Assembly: GCA_001767525.1 (NCBI GenBank)
Contig: MELF01000019.1
Coordinates: 16,160-63,591 of the forward strand
Length of the DNA: 47,432 bases
From: Acidobacteria bacterium RIFCSPLOWO2_12_FULL_68_19
GTDB taxonomy: Bacteria > Acidobacteriota > Vicinamibacteria > Vicinamibacterales > UBA2999
Reading direction: 5' to 3'
Below the pieces are notes generated by a model, which saw nothing but the letters and a program-made list of their open reading frames with translations, was not told the DNA's origin and ran no database searches. Made by a program: the position numbers and the translations under genes. The first letter of the stretch is position 1. The number at the start of each line of letters is the position of its first letter. Below are positions 26,221-34,622 of this stretch, piece by piece.

Positions 26221-28859
26221 CAGAACCGAAACTGCATTCCCACTTCGACGCGCCGCGCCTGCGCCGCCGACGTCGGGCTGAGGAAGAAGGGCGACTGCTG
26301 GTTGCCGCTGAAGTTGAGGAAGTTCGTCCGGTTCAGGACGTTGAAGCCCTGGACGTAGAACTCGACCCGGAAGCGGCTGTCGTCGGCGCCGCCCGGGCCG
26401 AAAAAGCCGCCGCCGGCGCCGCCACCACCGGGTCCGCCGCCGGGGCCACCGGCAACGACGACGGGACCGCCGCCGCCCGGGCCGCCGGGTGGATCGTCGC
26501 GCCGGCCGCCGAACCCGAATCCACGTGTGAAGCGCACGTTGAGGTCGAAGCGGGCGGCGCCCCGCGCCATGTTGCGGCCGATCCCGGCTGGCCGGTCGTT
26601 GGTCACCCCGTCGCGGTTGTCGTCGCGGCCGGTAATGATGGTGTAGGGGGCGGCCGACTGCGCGAGGGCGTTCACGGAGGCGCGGACGAGGAGCGGCAGG
26701 CCGACGTTCACCATCGCATTGAACCGGTGGCGCACGTCCTGTGAGGACGGTCCCCACTCGGCGTCGGGGTTCCGGCTGTCGGCCGGCAGCGAGAGCGGGT
26801 TGTCGGCGTGGCTGCGCGCCTTCGCCCACGTGTAGTTGCCGCCGATCAACATGCGCCGCTGCGGCACCCGGTAGAACAGGTTCGCGTTGACGCGGTCGAT
26901 GGCCGACCGCCCCGTCGACTCAATCAGCGTGACGGTGCCGACGCCCGGCTCCGGCCGGAGGCCGGAGGCGTCGGGCGCGTTCACGTCGCGCGAGCGCAGC
27001 TGATTTCGTCCGCGGATCCGGTTGTAGGAGGTCTGGAACGTCAGGTTCTGTGTGATCGGCCGCTCGAGACCGATCGACGCCTGGTGGACGTAGGGCATGC
27101 GCAGGTCCGGCGACGCCTGCACGCGCCCGCTGCCCAGGACGGTCGCGGCGACGCTGCCCGTCGGGTCCGGATATCCGGGGTCGAGGACGAGCAGGTCGCG
27201 CTGCGCGCCGGCGGCGCCCGTCACGCGCAGCGTCTGGTCGTGCAGGCTCGACTCGTACCAGTCGTGAAAGATCCCGTAGCCCCCGCGGACGGTCACCCGG
27301 GCGCGCCGCGGCGTGAACGTGAAGCCGGCCCGCGGCATGAGATTCATCGCGTCGCCGATGTTCGTCTGCAGCTCCTCCCGCACGCCCGCGCTGAGCGACA
27401 GGGCGCGAGTGAGACGGAAGTCGTCCTGCCAGTAGACGCCGAGCTGGTACTGGGAGAACGCCGTGCGGAGCTGTCCGAGCCGCTGCGTGAACGCGTTCGG
27501 CCGGCCGGCGAGAAACGCCTCGAGGCTGCCGAAGGTGAAGGTGCCGGCCGCGTTGCGCGCATCGAAGTTGCGATAGGCGCCCGCCTCGAAGAGCATCCCC
27601 GCGCGCATCGCATGCCGCCGCCCGACGTTGAAGTCGAAGTCGTCTCCGATCTCGAGCGTCCGCGTCGACCCGTCGCTCGCCACGCCGGCGCCGCCGCTGC
27701 TGAACGCGTCGATGACGATCACGGCGGGCGCGTCCGACGCTGATCGTGAGGCGTCCTCCTGGACGTTCCACTGCACCCGCATCTGGTTGAGCGCGTTCCT
27801 GCCGAAGACGCTCTGGACGGAGGTGCGCACCTGGTGCTCGGTCGAAGCGCGGCTGAAGGCGCGCTCCGTCAGGTTGAAGTCGCCGACACCGAGATTGCGG
27901 CGCTCGTTCTCGCTGCGCCGGTACTCGAACCGCAGCGTCTGGCTCGTCGTCAGACCGTGCTCAAGGCCGACGGTCACGTTGGTTTGCTCGAAGGGGCGCT
28001 TCACCTGGTCTGCGATCCGCGCCTCGGGCCGGAGCGCCACGATGGTCGTGGAGTCGAACGACCGGTTGCCGTCGACGGTGAAGCGGAGCGAGGTGCGGTT
28101 GCCGACGATGGGCCCGCGCAGGCCGACGGTGAAGCGGCGGAACTGCTCCGGCGTCTCGGTTCGAGCAAAGGCGTTCCGCGCGTTCAGCACGTCGTTGCGC
28201 AGCCCGACGTTGGCGTTGCCGCTCCACTCGGTGAGCCCGGGCCGCGTGATGATGTCCACCTGCACCCGGCCGGCTTCGTGGTTGTCGGCCGAGAACGAGT
28301 TGGTGCGGAAGCGGATCTGGCGGATTTCATCCCGGTTCGGCAGCCGGCCGCCGCGGAAGCCGTTCACGTTGAAGACCGCCCCGGCGCCGCCCGTCATCGC
28401 CTCGAGCTGGGCGCGCAGCTCGTCAGGGTCGTCCGACAGCTCCGCGATCTCGTCCTCTTCGAGTGTAGTGGTGAGCGCATTGCCGCGCGTGTCGCCGGCG
28501 GCCGGTCCGGTGACGACGATCTCTTCCTGCACGCCGGCGATGAAGAGCGTCACCGTCTGGTTGTTGGCGCCGCGCCGCAGCGTCACCGTCGCCGAAAAAG
28601 GACCGAACCCGCTCGCGTCGACCTGCAGCACGACCGGCCCGAGCGGCAACGCCGCCAGCGTCGTCTGGCCGCGCTCATCGACGTCCGCTTCGCGCATGAG
28701 CCCGGCCGCCGTGGCCACACGTACGTGCGCCGTGGGAATCGACGCCCCCGTCTGGTCGATCACCGTGACGCGCAACTGCGCGTTCGTCCCCTGCGCCGCA
28801 CCCGGCGCCGCGGCGAGCAGGACGGCCAGAACGGCAACGATGACCGGGCGCGTCGTCAC
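26220..28859 (-). CDS. Oar-like TonB-dependent receptor with Gly-rich C-terminal loop
   Basis: An 879-aa outer-membrane protein. The signal peptide is about 1-22 (AAAPGAAQG). A carboxypeptidase-regulatory-like domain follows (about 25-105: LRVTVIDQTGASIPTAHV). The plug region includes EIVVTGPAAGDTR, MTGGAGAVFNVNGFRGG and IRFRTNSFSADNHEAGRVQVDIITRPG. The barrel ends in the C-terminal strand VEVGMQFRF. A low-complexity Gly/Pro tract (GGPGGGGPVVVAGGPGGG and more, about residues 790-825) sits in a late barrel loop, probably external. The GTG start overlaps the upstream stop (GTGA), so it is coupled to the lipoprotein-sorting-like gene, whose product also has a Gly-rich tract. Confidence 0.87.
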   Translation of the reverse strand: MTTRPVIVAVLAVLLAAAPGAAQGTNAQLRVTVIDQTGASIPTAHVRVATAAGLMREADVDERGQTTLAALPLGPVVLQVDASGFGPFSATVTLRRGANNQTVTLFIAGVQEEIVVTGPAAGDTRGNALTTTLEEDEIAELSDDPDELRAQLEAMTGGAGAVFNVNGFRGGRLPNRDEIRQIRFRTNSFSADNHEAGRVQVDIITRPGLTEWSGNANVGLRNDVLNARNAFARTETPEQFRRFTVGLRGPIVGNRTSLRFTVDGNRSFDSTTIVALRPEARIADQVKRPFEQTNVTVGLEHGLTTSQTLRFEYRRSENERRNLGVGDFNLTERAFSRASTEHQVRTSVQSVFGRNALNQMRVQWNVQEDASRSASDAPAVIVIDAFSSGGAGVASDGSTRTLEIGDDFDFNVGRRHAMRAGMLFEAGAYRNFDARNAAGTFTFGSLEAFLAGRPNAFTQRLGQLRTAFSQYQLGVYWQDDFRLTRALSLSAGVREELQTNIGDAMNLMPRAGFTFTPRRARVTVRGGYGIFHDWYESSLHDQTLRVTGAAGAQRDLLVLDPGYPDPTGSVAATVLGSGRVQASPDLRMPYVHQASIGLERPITQNLTFQTSYNRIRGRNQLRSRDVNAPDASGLRPEPGVGTVTLIESTGRSAIDRVNANLFYRVPQRRMLIGGNYTWAKARSHADNPLSLPADSRNPDAEWGPSSQDVRHRFNAMVNVGLPLLVRASVNALAQSAAPYTIITGRDDNRDGVTNDRPAGIGRNMARGAARFDLNVRFTRGFGFGGRRDDPPGGPGGGGPVVVAGGPGGGPGGGGAGGGFFGPGGADDSRFRVEFYVQGFNVLNRTNFLNFSGNQQSPFFLSPTSAAQARRVEVGMQFRF

Positions 28860-29821
28860 TTCGTGAAAACGTCTCCGCGAAAGCTCGGATTGATGCGGTA
28901 GCTGCCGACCGTCCATTCTTCGGTCGTCGTCTCGCTCGTGCCGCGCGTGATGAGATGCGGCAACCGGATCCCGTTCACCGTCTTGTACTCGGCCAGCGTC
29001 ATCTGCAGCGTGCGCGGCTGCCCGCCGGTGGCCGGCGGCGGTCCCACATCGCCGCGCCGGCCGCCGCGCCGGCCGCCAACGAAGAACTGCGGCGCCGCGC
29101 CCTGCCACGTGATCATCATCGGCAGGTGCGACCCCTGGTCGAGGAACAGGCGCGTCACCCCTCCGGCGCCGAGCGTGATCTCCAGCACGTCGGCCCTGCC
29201 GTCGGGCGCTTCGGCCGTGCCGACCCATGCCACCGGTCCGTCGGCCGCGAGGAGCCATGCGAGCAGGAAGCGCGAGAGCTCCGCCTGCCACGCGCGGCGC
29301 CGCGCCGCTTCGATCTGCGCCGGATCGACGGCGGCGCCCCTGCCGGCATCCGCTGCGGCGCCGCCGGGGTCGCCGCCGCCACCGCCAAGACCACCGCCGA
29401 AGCCGCCTGCGCCGCCACGACCGCCGCCGCCGCGCCCGCCGAAGCCTCCAAGGAAGAACCCGCCGCGGCCGCTGTTCTCCTCCCACACGGTGGAGCCGTT
29501 CAACACCTCCGTGCGAACGATCGCGGGACCGCCGCCGGGCGGGCTGAGATCCTCGTCGCGCCGCCACTTGTCGGGCAGCTCGACCCGGACCTGCAGCTCG
29601 CCCTCGATCGTGGCCTGGCCGGCAAGCCGCTTGAAGTCCCCGCGCGCGTCGAGCGTCCTGACGGCGCGCAGCCGCTCCTCCCCACCCACGGCGCGGCGAG
29701 CCTCCGAGAGCAGCGACGCCCCCCGTGCGGCGTCCTGGGCCCGCAGTGGACCGGCCACGCAGCAGATGGCTGCAACCACGAACAGCACGCCCGAGATACG
29801 GGGACGATGAGGCATTGGCAT
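28856..29821 (-). CDS. Outer-membrane lipoprotein-sorting-like protein with Gly-rich insert
   Basis: A 321-aa exported protein. The signal peptide spans about 1-29 (to GPLRAQ). The fold pattern resembles LolA/LolB-like outer-membrane lipoprotein-sorting proteins: DARGDFKRLAGQATIEGELQVRVELPDKWRRDE, then the C-terminal strands GVTRLFLDQGSHLPMMITWQG, TLAEYKTVNGIRLPHLITR and TVGSYRINPSF. A Gly-rich insert (about 120-155) splits the fold. It is the first gene of a pair with the downstream Oar-like receptor (4-bp overlap). It may deliver or anchor a surface component, but the function is inferred. TAGAAT on the minus strand lies 4 nt before the first ATG and 10 nt before the third codon, also ATG. 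Confidence 0.7.
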   Translation of the reverse strand: MPMPHRPRISGVLFVVAAICCVAGPLRAQDAARGASLLSEARRAVGGEERLRAVRTLDARGDFKRLAGQATIEGELQVRVELPDKWRRDEDLSPPGGGPAIVRTEVLNGSTVWEENSGRGGFFLGGFGGRGGGGRGGAGGFGGGLGGGGGDPGGAAADAGRGAAVDPAQIEAARRRAWQAELSRFLLAWLLAADGPVAWVGTAEAPDGRADVLEITLGAGGVTRLFLDQGSHLPMMITWQGAAPQFFVGGRRGGRRGDVGPPPATGGQPRTLQMTLAEYKTVNGIRLPHLITRGTSETTTEEWTVGSYRINPSFRGDVFTK

Positions 29822-30101
29822 TCTGATTCTACCTACGCCGCCTTGCTGCTGTCCGTTGCGGCGCGTGCGTGTGTGTCACAGAGATTTCACAGTCCGGCAA
29901 GCGACTTGCCGCAGCCCATACTCCCCACGATTCGAGCACGGACTGCGCTCCGTGGAGTTCCGCTCATGCGCACTCCGTGGAGGACGGGGTCCGGAAAGGA
30001 GGTCGTGGCGGCGCGGCGGCGACCCCGCGGGTTTCGGCCGGAAAACGCGCGCCAGGGCAGGGCACGCGCCTTGCTCCTGGCCGGCCTGAAAGGAGCTCGC
30101 C
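29822..30101. other. Divergent intergenic region with palindrome
   Basis: A 280-bp gap between divergent genes. It contains the minus TAGAAT (29826-29831), the palindrome GGCAAG-CGA-CTTGCC (29896-29910) and, just before 30102, an AAAGGAG Shine-Dalgarno. The short open frames inside have no codon or homology support. Confidence 0.5.
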
Positions 30102-31064
30102 ATGGAGATCGGGAGAACGGCCCTTGCCGGCATGGCTGCCCTCTGCGTCACGGCGGGCGCCGGCGGTGTCTATCTCGCTACGCGCGGCGAAGCCCCGGCG
30201 TCCGATGTGCCTGCACCAAGTGTCGCGCTGGAGGCGACCGAACGGGAAGTGGAGCCGGCGCCGCCGATCGCCGTCGATGCGGCCGGCCCGGCGCCGCCGC
30301 GCGCGAGGGACGCGCAGCCGTCTCCACAGGTCGAGCGCCGCGGCGCCGCGCGTCCGGCGTCGGCGCGCGCCGCTGCGCGCGTGTCCGTCCCGGTACGGCC
30401 ACAGCCAAAGGCCGACACGGCCGAGGCGCCGCCGTTCCTCCCGGTGGCTGACGCAGGAGCGGCGGACCTGCCGATCGCGGCCCCCGTCGTCGCCGAGACC
30501 GCCGAGCCGCCGGGAGCCGCAGAGCCTCCCGCGCCGGAGTTCGTGGACCTCGTCGTCGCCGCCGACTCCGTCGTCGGCCTCCAACTGGAAACATCGCTGA
30601 CGAGCGAGCGCGCCAAGATCGAGGACCACGTCCTCGCACGTGTCACGCGCGACGTACGGGTGGGCGATCGGGTGGCCATTCCCGCCGGTGCGCAGGCGCT
30701 CGGCGAGGTGACGCTCGTCGAGCGCGGCGGGCGGCTGCGCGAGCGCGCGCGCCTGGCCGTTCGCTTTACGTCGCTCGTGCTCGCCGACGGCACCCGGGTG
30801 CCCATTGAGACCGCGCCGATCTATCGCGAGGGCGACGCGCCCGGCGGAGAAAGCGCCGCCAAGATCGGCGGCGGCGCCATTGGCGGCGCCATCATCGGAG
30901 GCATCCTGGGCGGCGCCAGGGGCGCCGCGGTCGGCGGCTCGATCGGCGCCGGCACGGGCACGGCGGCGGTACTGGCCGGGGGACGCAAACCCGCCATATT
31001 TCCGGCGGGAACGCCCGTCACGGTTCGCCTGCTCGAACCCGCCACCGTTACGGTTGAACCGTAG
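30102..31064 (+). CDS. Membrane-anchored protein with VirB10/TrbI-like C terminus and glycine zipper
   Basis: A 320-aa protein. An N-terminal hydrophobic segment (about 7-27) acts as anchor or signal. A long Pro/Ala-rich linker (about 30-145) follows, resembling the periplasm-spanning region of TonB or VirB10 proteins. A beta-rich domain (about 148-235) has RVTRDVRVGDRVAIPAGAQALGEV and VRFTSLVLADGTRVPIET, reminiscent of the TrbI/VirB10 barrel. A Gly-zipper follows (about 250-290: KIGGGAIGGAIIGGILGGARG), then a final PAGTPVTVRLLEP strand. No type IV secretion genes are nearby, so it is likely a stand-alone envelope protein; function unknown. The start has a clear AAAGGAG SD. Confidence 0.72.
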   Translation: MEIGRTALAGMAALCVTAGAGGVYLATRGEAPASDVPAPSVALEATEREVEPAPPIAVDAAGPAPPRARDAQPSPQVERRGAARPASARAAARVSVPVRPQPKADTAEAPPFLPVADAGAADLPIAAPVVAETAEPPGAAEPPAPEFVDLVVAADSVVGLQLETSLTSERAKIEDHVLARVTRDVRVGDRVAIPAGAQALGEVTLVERGGRLRERARLAVRFTSLVLADGTRVPIETAPIYREGDAPGGESAAKIGGGAIGGAIIGGILGGARGAAVGGSIGAGTGTAAVLAGGRKPAIFPAGTPVTVRLLEPATVTVEP

Positions 31065-31131
31065 GCGTCGGGCTCTGGGCTCTAGGCTTCGGGCTCTGGG
31101 AATTGGGAGTTGGGCGTTGGACGTTGGGAAT
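31065..31131. repeat. G-rich heptad array (GGGN4)n
   Basis: GGG runs recur every 7 bp (GGGCTCT, GGGAATT, GGGAGTT, GGGCGTT), with two runs reduced to GG. It begins at the stop of the glycine-zipper gene. The unit sequence differs from the array at position 1, but the phase and G-run spacing are the same. Confidence 0.75.
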
Positions 31132-31215
31132 TGATTGAGAGTTGGCCCATAGCCTGACGCCCAAAGCCCTTCGAAAGCTCTTGGGGTAAGATCACGCGCC
31201 AGAGGTTAAAGACCT

Positions 31216-31743
31216 ATGACGATTCGTGTTGCGCTTGCGGCGCTCGTTGCCGCGCTCTTGGCGATGCCTGCGCTCGCGCAGGTCCAGAAGAAGGAAGTTC
31301 CCGGCATCCGGAACTACTCGCGCGTGGACGCCACGGTGGGCTGCGGTGGGGCGGTTGATCCGGTGGCGATGGCCACCTTGAAGAAGGAAGGCTTCGTCTC
31401 GGTCATCAACCTCCGGCTCCCGACCGAGGAAGGCGCGAATGTCGAGGCGGGGCGCGCGGCGGCACAGGCTGCCGGCCTGAAATACATCCATCTGCCGTTC
31501 AATGCGGCGCAACCCGACTCGAAGGTGGTTGACAGCTTCCTTGCCGCCGTGGCCGACAAGAGCAATCAGCCGGTCTTCATCCACTGCGGCTCGGCGAGCC
31601 GCGTGGGCGGCATGTGGACGATCAAGCGGGCGCTCCAGGACAAGTGGCCGCTCGACAGGGCGCTGGCGGAAGGGAAGGCGATCGGCCTGAACAACCCCGG
31701 GCTCGAGACGTTCGTCACCGGCTACATCAAGAGCCATCAATAG
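31216..31743 (+). CDS. Exported DUF442 / BLH-type phosphatase-like protein
   Basis: A 175-aa protein with a signal peptide (about 1-21, ending MPALAQ). The body has the DUF442 (beta-lactamase hydrolase-like) phosphatase fold: RVDATVGCGGAVDPVAMATLKKEGFVSVINLR, LKYIHLPF, then the catalytic loop HCGSASR with Cys124 and Arg129. The spacing is C-x4-R, as in DUF442 proteins, rather than the C-x5-R of classical tyrosine phosphatases. It is predicted to be periplasmic; the substrate is unknown. TAAGAT about 23 nt upstream is a plausible -10. The gene is separated from its neighbours by heptad repeat arrays on both sides. Confidence 0.78.
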   Translation: MTIRVALAALVAALLAMPALAQVQKKEVPGIRNYSRVDATVGCGGAVDPVAMATLKKEGFVSVINLRLPTEEGANVEAGRAAAQAAGLKYIHLPFNAAQPDSKVVDSFLAAVADKSNQPVFIHCGSASRVGGMWTIKRALQDKWPLDRALAEGKAIGLNNPGLETFVTGYIKSHQ

Positions 31744-31853
31744 GCAACTCCCAACCTCCAACTTCCCCAATTCCCAACTCCTACGCATCGACCGGACGGT
31801 TGGGCGTTGGGAGTTGGACGGTTGGGACTTGGGCGTTGGGACTTGGGCGTTGA
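31744..31853. repeat. Opposed heptad arrays (C-rich then G-rich)
   Basis: The left half (about 31744-31782) is built of CAACTCCC-like units, and the right half (31799-31853) of TTGGGAG, TTGGGCG and TTGGGAC units. The halves are roughly reverse complements, so the transcript could fold into a long imperfect hairpin. The right array runs to 1 nt before the decarboxylase ATG. Confidence 0.7.
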
Positions 31854-31854
31854 C

Positions 31855-33327
31855 ATGGATCCCGCCTCGTTCCGCCGCCACGGTCACGCGCTCGTGGAGT
31901 GGATCGCGGAGTACCTGGCCGGATCCGACCGCTACCCGGTGCTGCCGCGCGTCGCGCCGGGCGACGTGCGGCGCGCCTTGCCTGCCGCCGCCCCCGAGCG
32001 CGGCGAGCCGTTCGAGGCGATCTTCGCCGACTTCGAGCGGGTCCTCGTGCCTGCCCTCACCCACTGGAACCATCCAGGCTTTTTTGGGTACTTCGCGATA
32101 ACCGCCAGCGCGCCCGGCGTGCTCGCCGAGTTTCTCGCGGCCGCGCTCAACCAGCAGGCGATGCTGTGGCGCACGTCGCCGGCGGCGACCGAGCTCGAGG
32201 AGGTGGCGCTCGGCTGGCTGCGCGGCCTGCTCGGCCTTCCCGAACCGTTCGAGGGCGTCATCTACGACACCGCCTCGATTGCCACCCTGCATGCGCTCGC
32301 CGCCGCCCGGCAGGCGGCGTTGCCCGAGACCCGCGAGGCGGGACTCACCGGATGTCCGCCGCTCCGCGTCTACTGCTCCGAGCACGCCCACTCGTCGGTC
32401 GACAAGGCCGTCATGCTCCTGGGCCTCGGCCATCGCGCGCTGCGGCGCGTGCCGATCGATGGCGAGTTCCGCATGCGGGCGGACGCCCTCGACGCCGCGC
32501 TCGCCGACGATCGCGCCTCCGGCATCACGCCGCTGGCTGTGGTGGCGACCATCGGCACCACATCGACGACGAGCGTCGATCCGGTGCGCGCCATCGCGAA
32601 CTCCTGCCGGCGCAACGGCGTGTGGCTGCACGTCGACGCGGCGTACGCCGGGGTGACCGCCATGTTGCCGGACTATCGACCGAGGTTCGACGGCTGGGAG
32701 CAGGCCGACTCGATCGTCGTCAATCCGCACAAGTGGCTCTTCGTCCCCTTCGATCTCAGCGCGTTCTATTGCCGGCGCATGGACGTGGTCCGCCAGGCGT
32801 TCTCGCTCGTGCCCGCGTACCTGCAGACGGCCGAAGCTGCGAGCGGCGTGCGCAACCTGATGGACACGGGCGTACAGCTCGGGCGCCGGTTCCGTGCGCT
32901 GAAGCTCTGGATGGTGCTGCGGCACTTCGGCGCGGAAGGCATCCGCGCCGCCCTCGCCGAGCACATCCGGCTGGCGCAGCTCTTCGCCGGCTGGGTCGAC
33001 GCCGATCCCGACTTCGAGCGGCTCGCGCCCGTGCCGTTCAGCGTCGTGTGCTTCCGGGCCCGGCCGCGGAACTTCCACGGCGCCGCGGCGGAGCTCGACG
33101 CGCTCAACGCGCGGCTGCTCGACGCGGTGAACGCGAGCGGCGAGGTCTTCCTGTCCCACACGCGCCTCGACGACCGGTTCACGCTGCGTCTTGCGGTCGG
33201 CCACCTGCGCACGACGGACGAACACGTCGCGCGCGCGTGGGCGCTCCTCGAGCGTCACCTCGCACAGCTCGCCCCCTCGGTCGGCGGCCGCATCCAGCCG
33301 ATGTCCGGGCCGACCGCGTCGCCGTGA
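31855..33327 (+). CDS. PLP-dependent amino-acid decarboxylase (group II, AADC-like)
   Basis: A 490-aa fold-type I PLP enzyme of the aromatic L-amino-acid decarboxylase group. Seen are the N-terminal HPGFFGYFA substrate-pocket block, WRTSPAATELEE, YDTASIATLHAL (a serine/threonine-rich PLP phosphate cup), SEHAHSSVDKA with the ring-stacking His, ATIGTTSTTSVDP, HVDAAYAG with the PLP-pyridine Asp, and the Schiff-base Lys293 in NPHKWLF. The likely reaction is decarboxylation of an aromatic or related amino acid; the substrate is not fixed. The start is ATG 31855, preceded by the heptad array with no SD, so initiation may be unusual. A strong hairpin with a U-tract follows 50 bp after the stop. Confidence 0.9.
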   Translation: MDPASFRRHGHALVEWIAEYLAGSDRYPVLPRVAPGDVRRALPAAAPERGEPFEAIFADFERVLVPALTHWNHPGFFGYFAITASAPGVLAEFLAAALNQQAMLWRTSPAATELEEVALGWLRGLLGLPEPFEGVIYDTASIATLHALAAARQAALPETREAGLTGCPPLRVYCSEHAHSSVDKAVMLLGLGHRALRRVPIDGEFRMRADALDAALADDRASGITPLAVVATIGTTSTTSVDPVRAIANSCRRNGVWLHVDAAYAGVTAMLPDYRPRFDGWEQADSIVVNPHKWLFVPFDLSAFYCRRMDVVRQAFSLVPAYLQTAEAASGVRNLMDTGVQLGRRFRALKLWMVLRHFGAEGIRAALAEHIRLAQLFAGWVDADPDFERLAPVPFSVVCFRARPRNFHGAAAELDALNARLLDAVNASGEVFLSHTRLDDRFTLRLAVGHLRTTDEHVARAWALLERHLAQLAPSVGGRIQPMSGPTASP

Positions 33328-33364
33328 TGGACCGGCACCAGCATGCCGCCTCGTAACAATGATC

Positions 33365-33370
33365 TATACT
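33365..33370 (+). promoter_or_regulatory. -10 hexamer TATACT before the metK leader
   Basis: TATACT, with 5 of 6 consensus bases, lies ten bases before the leader hairpin. The implied start (about 33377) would put the hairpin at the very 5' end of the transcript. The -35 is poor. Confidence 0.45.
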
Positions 33371-33379
33371 GGGTGTTTG

Positions 33380-33427
33380 GCGAGCGCGGCGATCCCGCGG
33401 GGTCCACGTCGCGCTCGCGTTTTTTTT
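33380..33427 (+). terminator. Strong intrinsic hairpin with U8 tract upstream of metK
   Basis: A 12-bp G+C-rich stem (33380-33391 with 33407-33418, one G-U pair), an inner CCC/GGG pairing in the loop and then eight T residues (33420-33427). It lies between the decarboxylase stop and metK. No AT-rich promoter is visible between the U-tract and the metK ATG, so metK transcription probably reads through it (attenuator). Otherwise it ends the decarboxylase message. Confidence 0.8.
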
Positions 33428-33475
33428 CCTGGCTGGAGGAGCTGCCGCCGGACGCGCGGCGCGCCGAGGAGCACC

Positions 33476-34612
33476 ATGTCGCGTTTCATCTTCACGTCTG
33501 AATCGGTTTCCGAGGGGCACCCGGACAAGGTCTGCGACTACATCTCTGATTCGGTCCTGGATGCCTGCATCGAGCAGGACAAGCACAGCCGCGTGGCGTG
33601 CGAGACCTTGTGCAAGAGCGATACGGTGGTCCTGGCCGGCGAGATCACGACCAACGCCAGGCTCGACTTCGACCGCATCGTGCGCCAGGCCGTCCGCGAG
33701 ATCGGCTACACGGATCCCTCGGAGCCGTTCTGCGATACCACCCTCAAGCTGGTGTCGCTCATCACGCGGCAGTCGCAGGAGATCGACCAGGGCGTGAACG
33801 CGTCGACCAGCCAGAGCGGCGATCAGGGGGCGGGCGATCAGGGGATCATGTTCGGCTACGCCACCGACGAGTCGCCCGAGCTGATGCCGCTGCCCCTCCT
33901 CCTCGCCCACAAGCTGACCAAGGGGCTGAGCGATGACCGCAAGGCCGGCAAGGTGGCATGGCTCCGGCCCGACAGCAAGTCCCAGGTGTCGGTGCTCTAC
34001 GACAACCACACGCCGAAGGAAGTCACGGCGGTGGTCGTCTCCACGCAGCACACGCCCCAGGCCGACCAGAAGAAGATCACCGAGTACGTCCGCGAGCAGC
34101 TCGGGCCTAGGGTGCTGGGCGACTGGTGGCGGGCCAACGTCGCGCTGTACGTGAACCCCACCGGGAGCTTCACCCACGGCGGACCGTCCGCCGACGCCGG
34201 CGTCACCGGCCGCAAGATCATCGTCGACAGCTACGGCGGCGCCGGGCGCCACGGGGGCGGCGCCTTCAGCGGCAAGGACCCGTCGAAGGTCGACCGGAGC
34301 AGCGCCTACTTCTGCCGCTGGGTCGCCAAGCAGGTCGTGGCGTCAGGACTCGCCAAGAAGGTGGAAATCCAGGTCGGCTACGCCATCGGCATGGCCAAGC
34401 CCGTGTCGGTGAAGGTCGACACGTTCGGAACCGGCGACGAGCAGGCGGCCGCCGAGTTCGTGATGAATGCGTTCGACTTCCGGCCGCGCGCGATCATCGA
34501 CCGGCTCGACCTGCTGCGGCCGATCTACCGCAGCACGACCAACTACGGCCACTTCGGGCGCCCTGGGCTGCCGTGGGAGACGGTCGAGAAAGCGGCGGCC
34601 GTCGCGCGTTAG
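33476..34612 (+). CDS. metK: S-adenosylmethionine synthetase
   Basis: A 378-aa cytosolic enzyme making S-adenosylmethionine from methionine and ATP. All signatures are present: SEGHPDKVCDYISD at the N terminus, the central hexapeptide-containing QGAGDQGIMFGYA, the P-loop-like GGGAFSGKDPSKVDRSSAY and the C-terminal YGHFGR. The length is typical. The ATG follows a GAGGAG Shine-Dalgarno at 4-bp spacing. The gene lies downstream of a strong hairpin with a U-tract and so may be regulated by attenuation. It converges on the lipoprotein gene. Confidence 0.97.
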   Translation: MSRFIFTSESVSEGHPDKVCDYISDSVLDACIEQDKHSRVACETLCKSDTVVLAGEITTNARLDFDRIVRQAVREIGYTDPSEPFCDTTLKLVSLITRQSQEIDQGVNASTSQSGDQGAGDQGIMFGYATDESPELMPLPLLLAHKLTKGLSDDRKAGKVAWLRPDSKSQVSVLYDNHTPKEVTAVVVSTQHTPQADQKKITEYVREQLGPRVLGDWWRANVALYVNPTGSFTHGGPSADAGVTGRKIIVDSYGGAGRHGGGAFSGKDPSKVDRSSAYFCRWVAKQVVASGLAKKVEIQVGYAIGMAKPVSVKVDTFGTGDEQAAAEFVMNAFDFRPRAIIDRLDLLRPIYRSTTNYGHFGRPGLPWETVEKAAAVAR

Positions 34613-34622
34613 CGCGCGGCGG

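Noticed and set aside
29856-30089. 77-codon plus-strand open frame upstream of the glycine-zipper gene
   Set aside because: No SD, biased Arg-rich composition and no family resemblance.
30102-31064. Type IV secretion VirB10 component
   Set aside because: Only a weak fold-level resemblance; no other vir or trb genes are nearby.
33360-33476. SAM riboswitch upstream of metK
   Set aside because: The leader is too short and matches no known SAM aptamer core; only a hairpin with a U-tract is supported.
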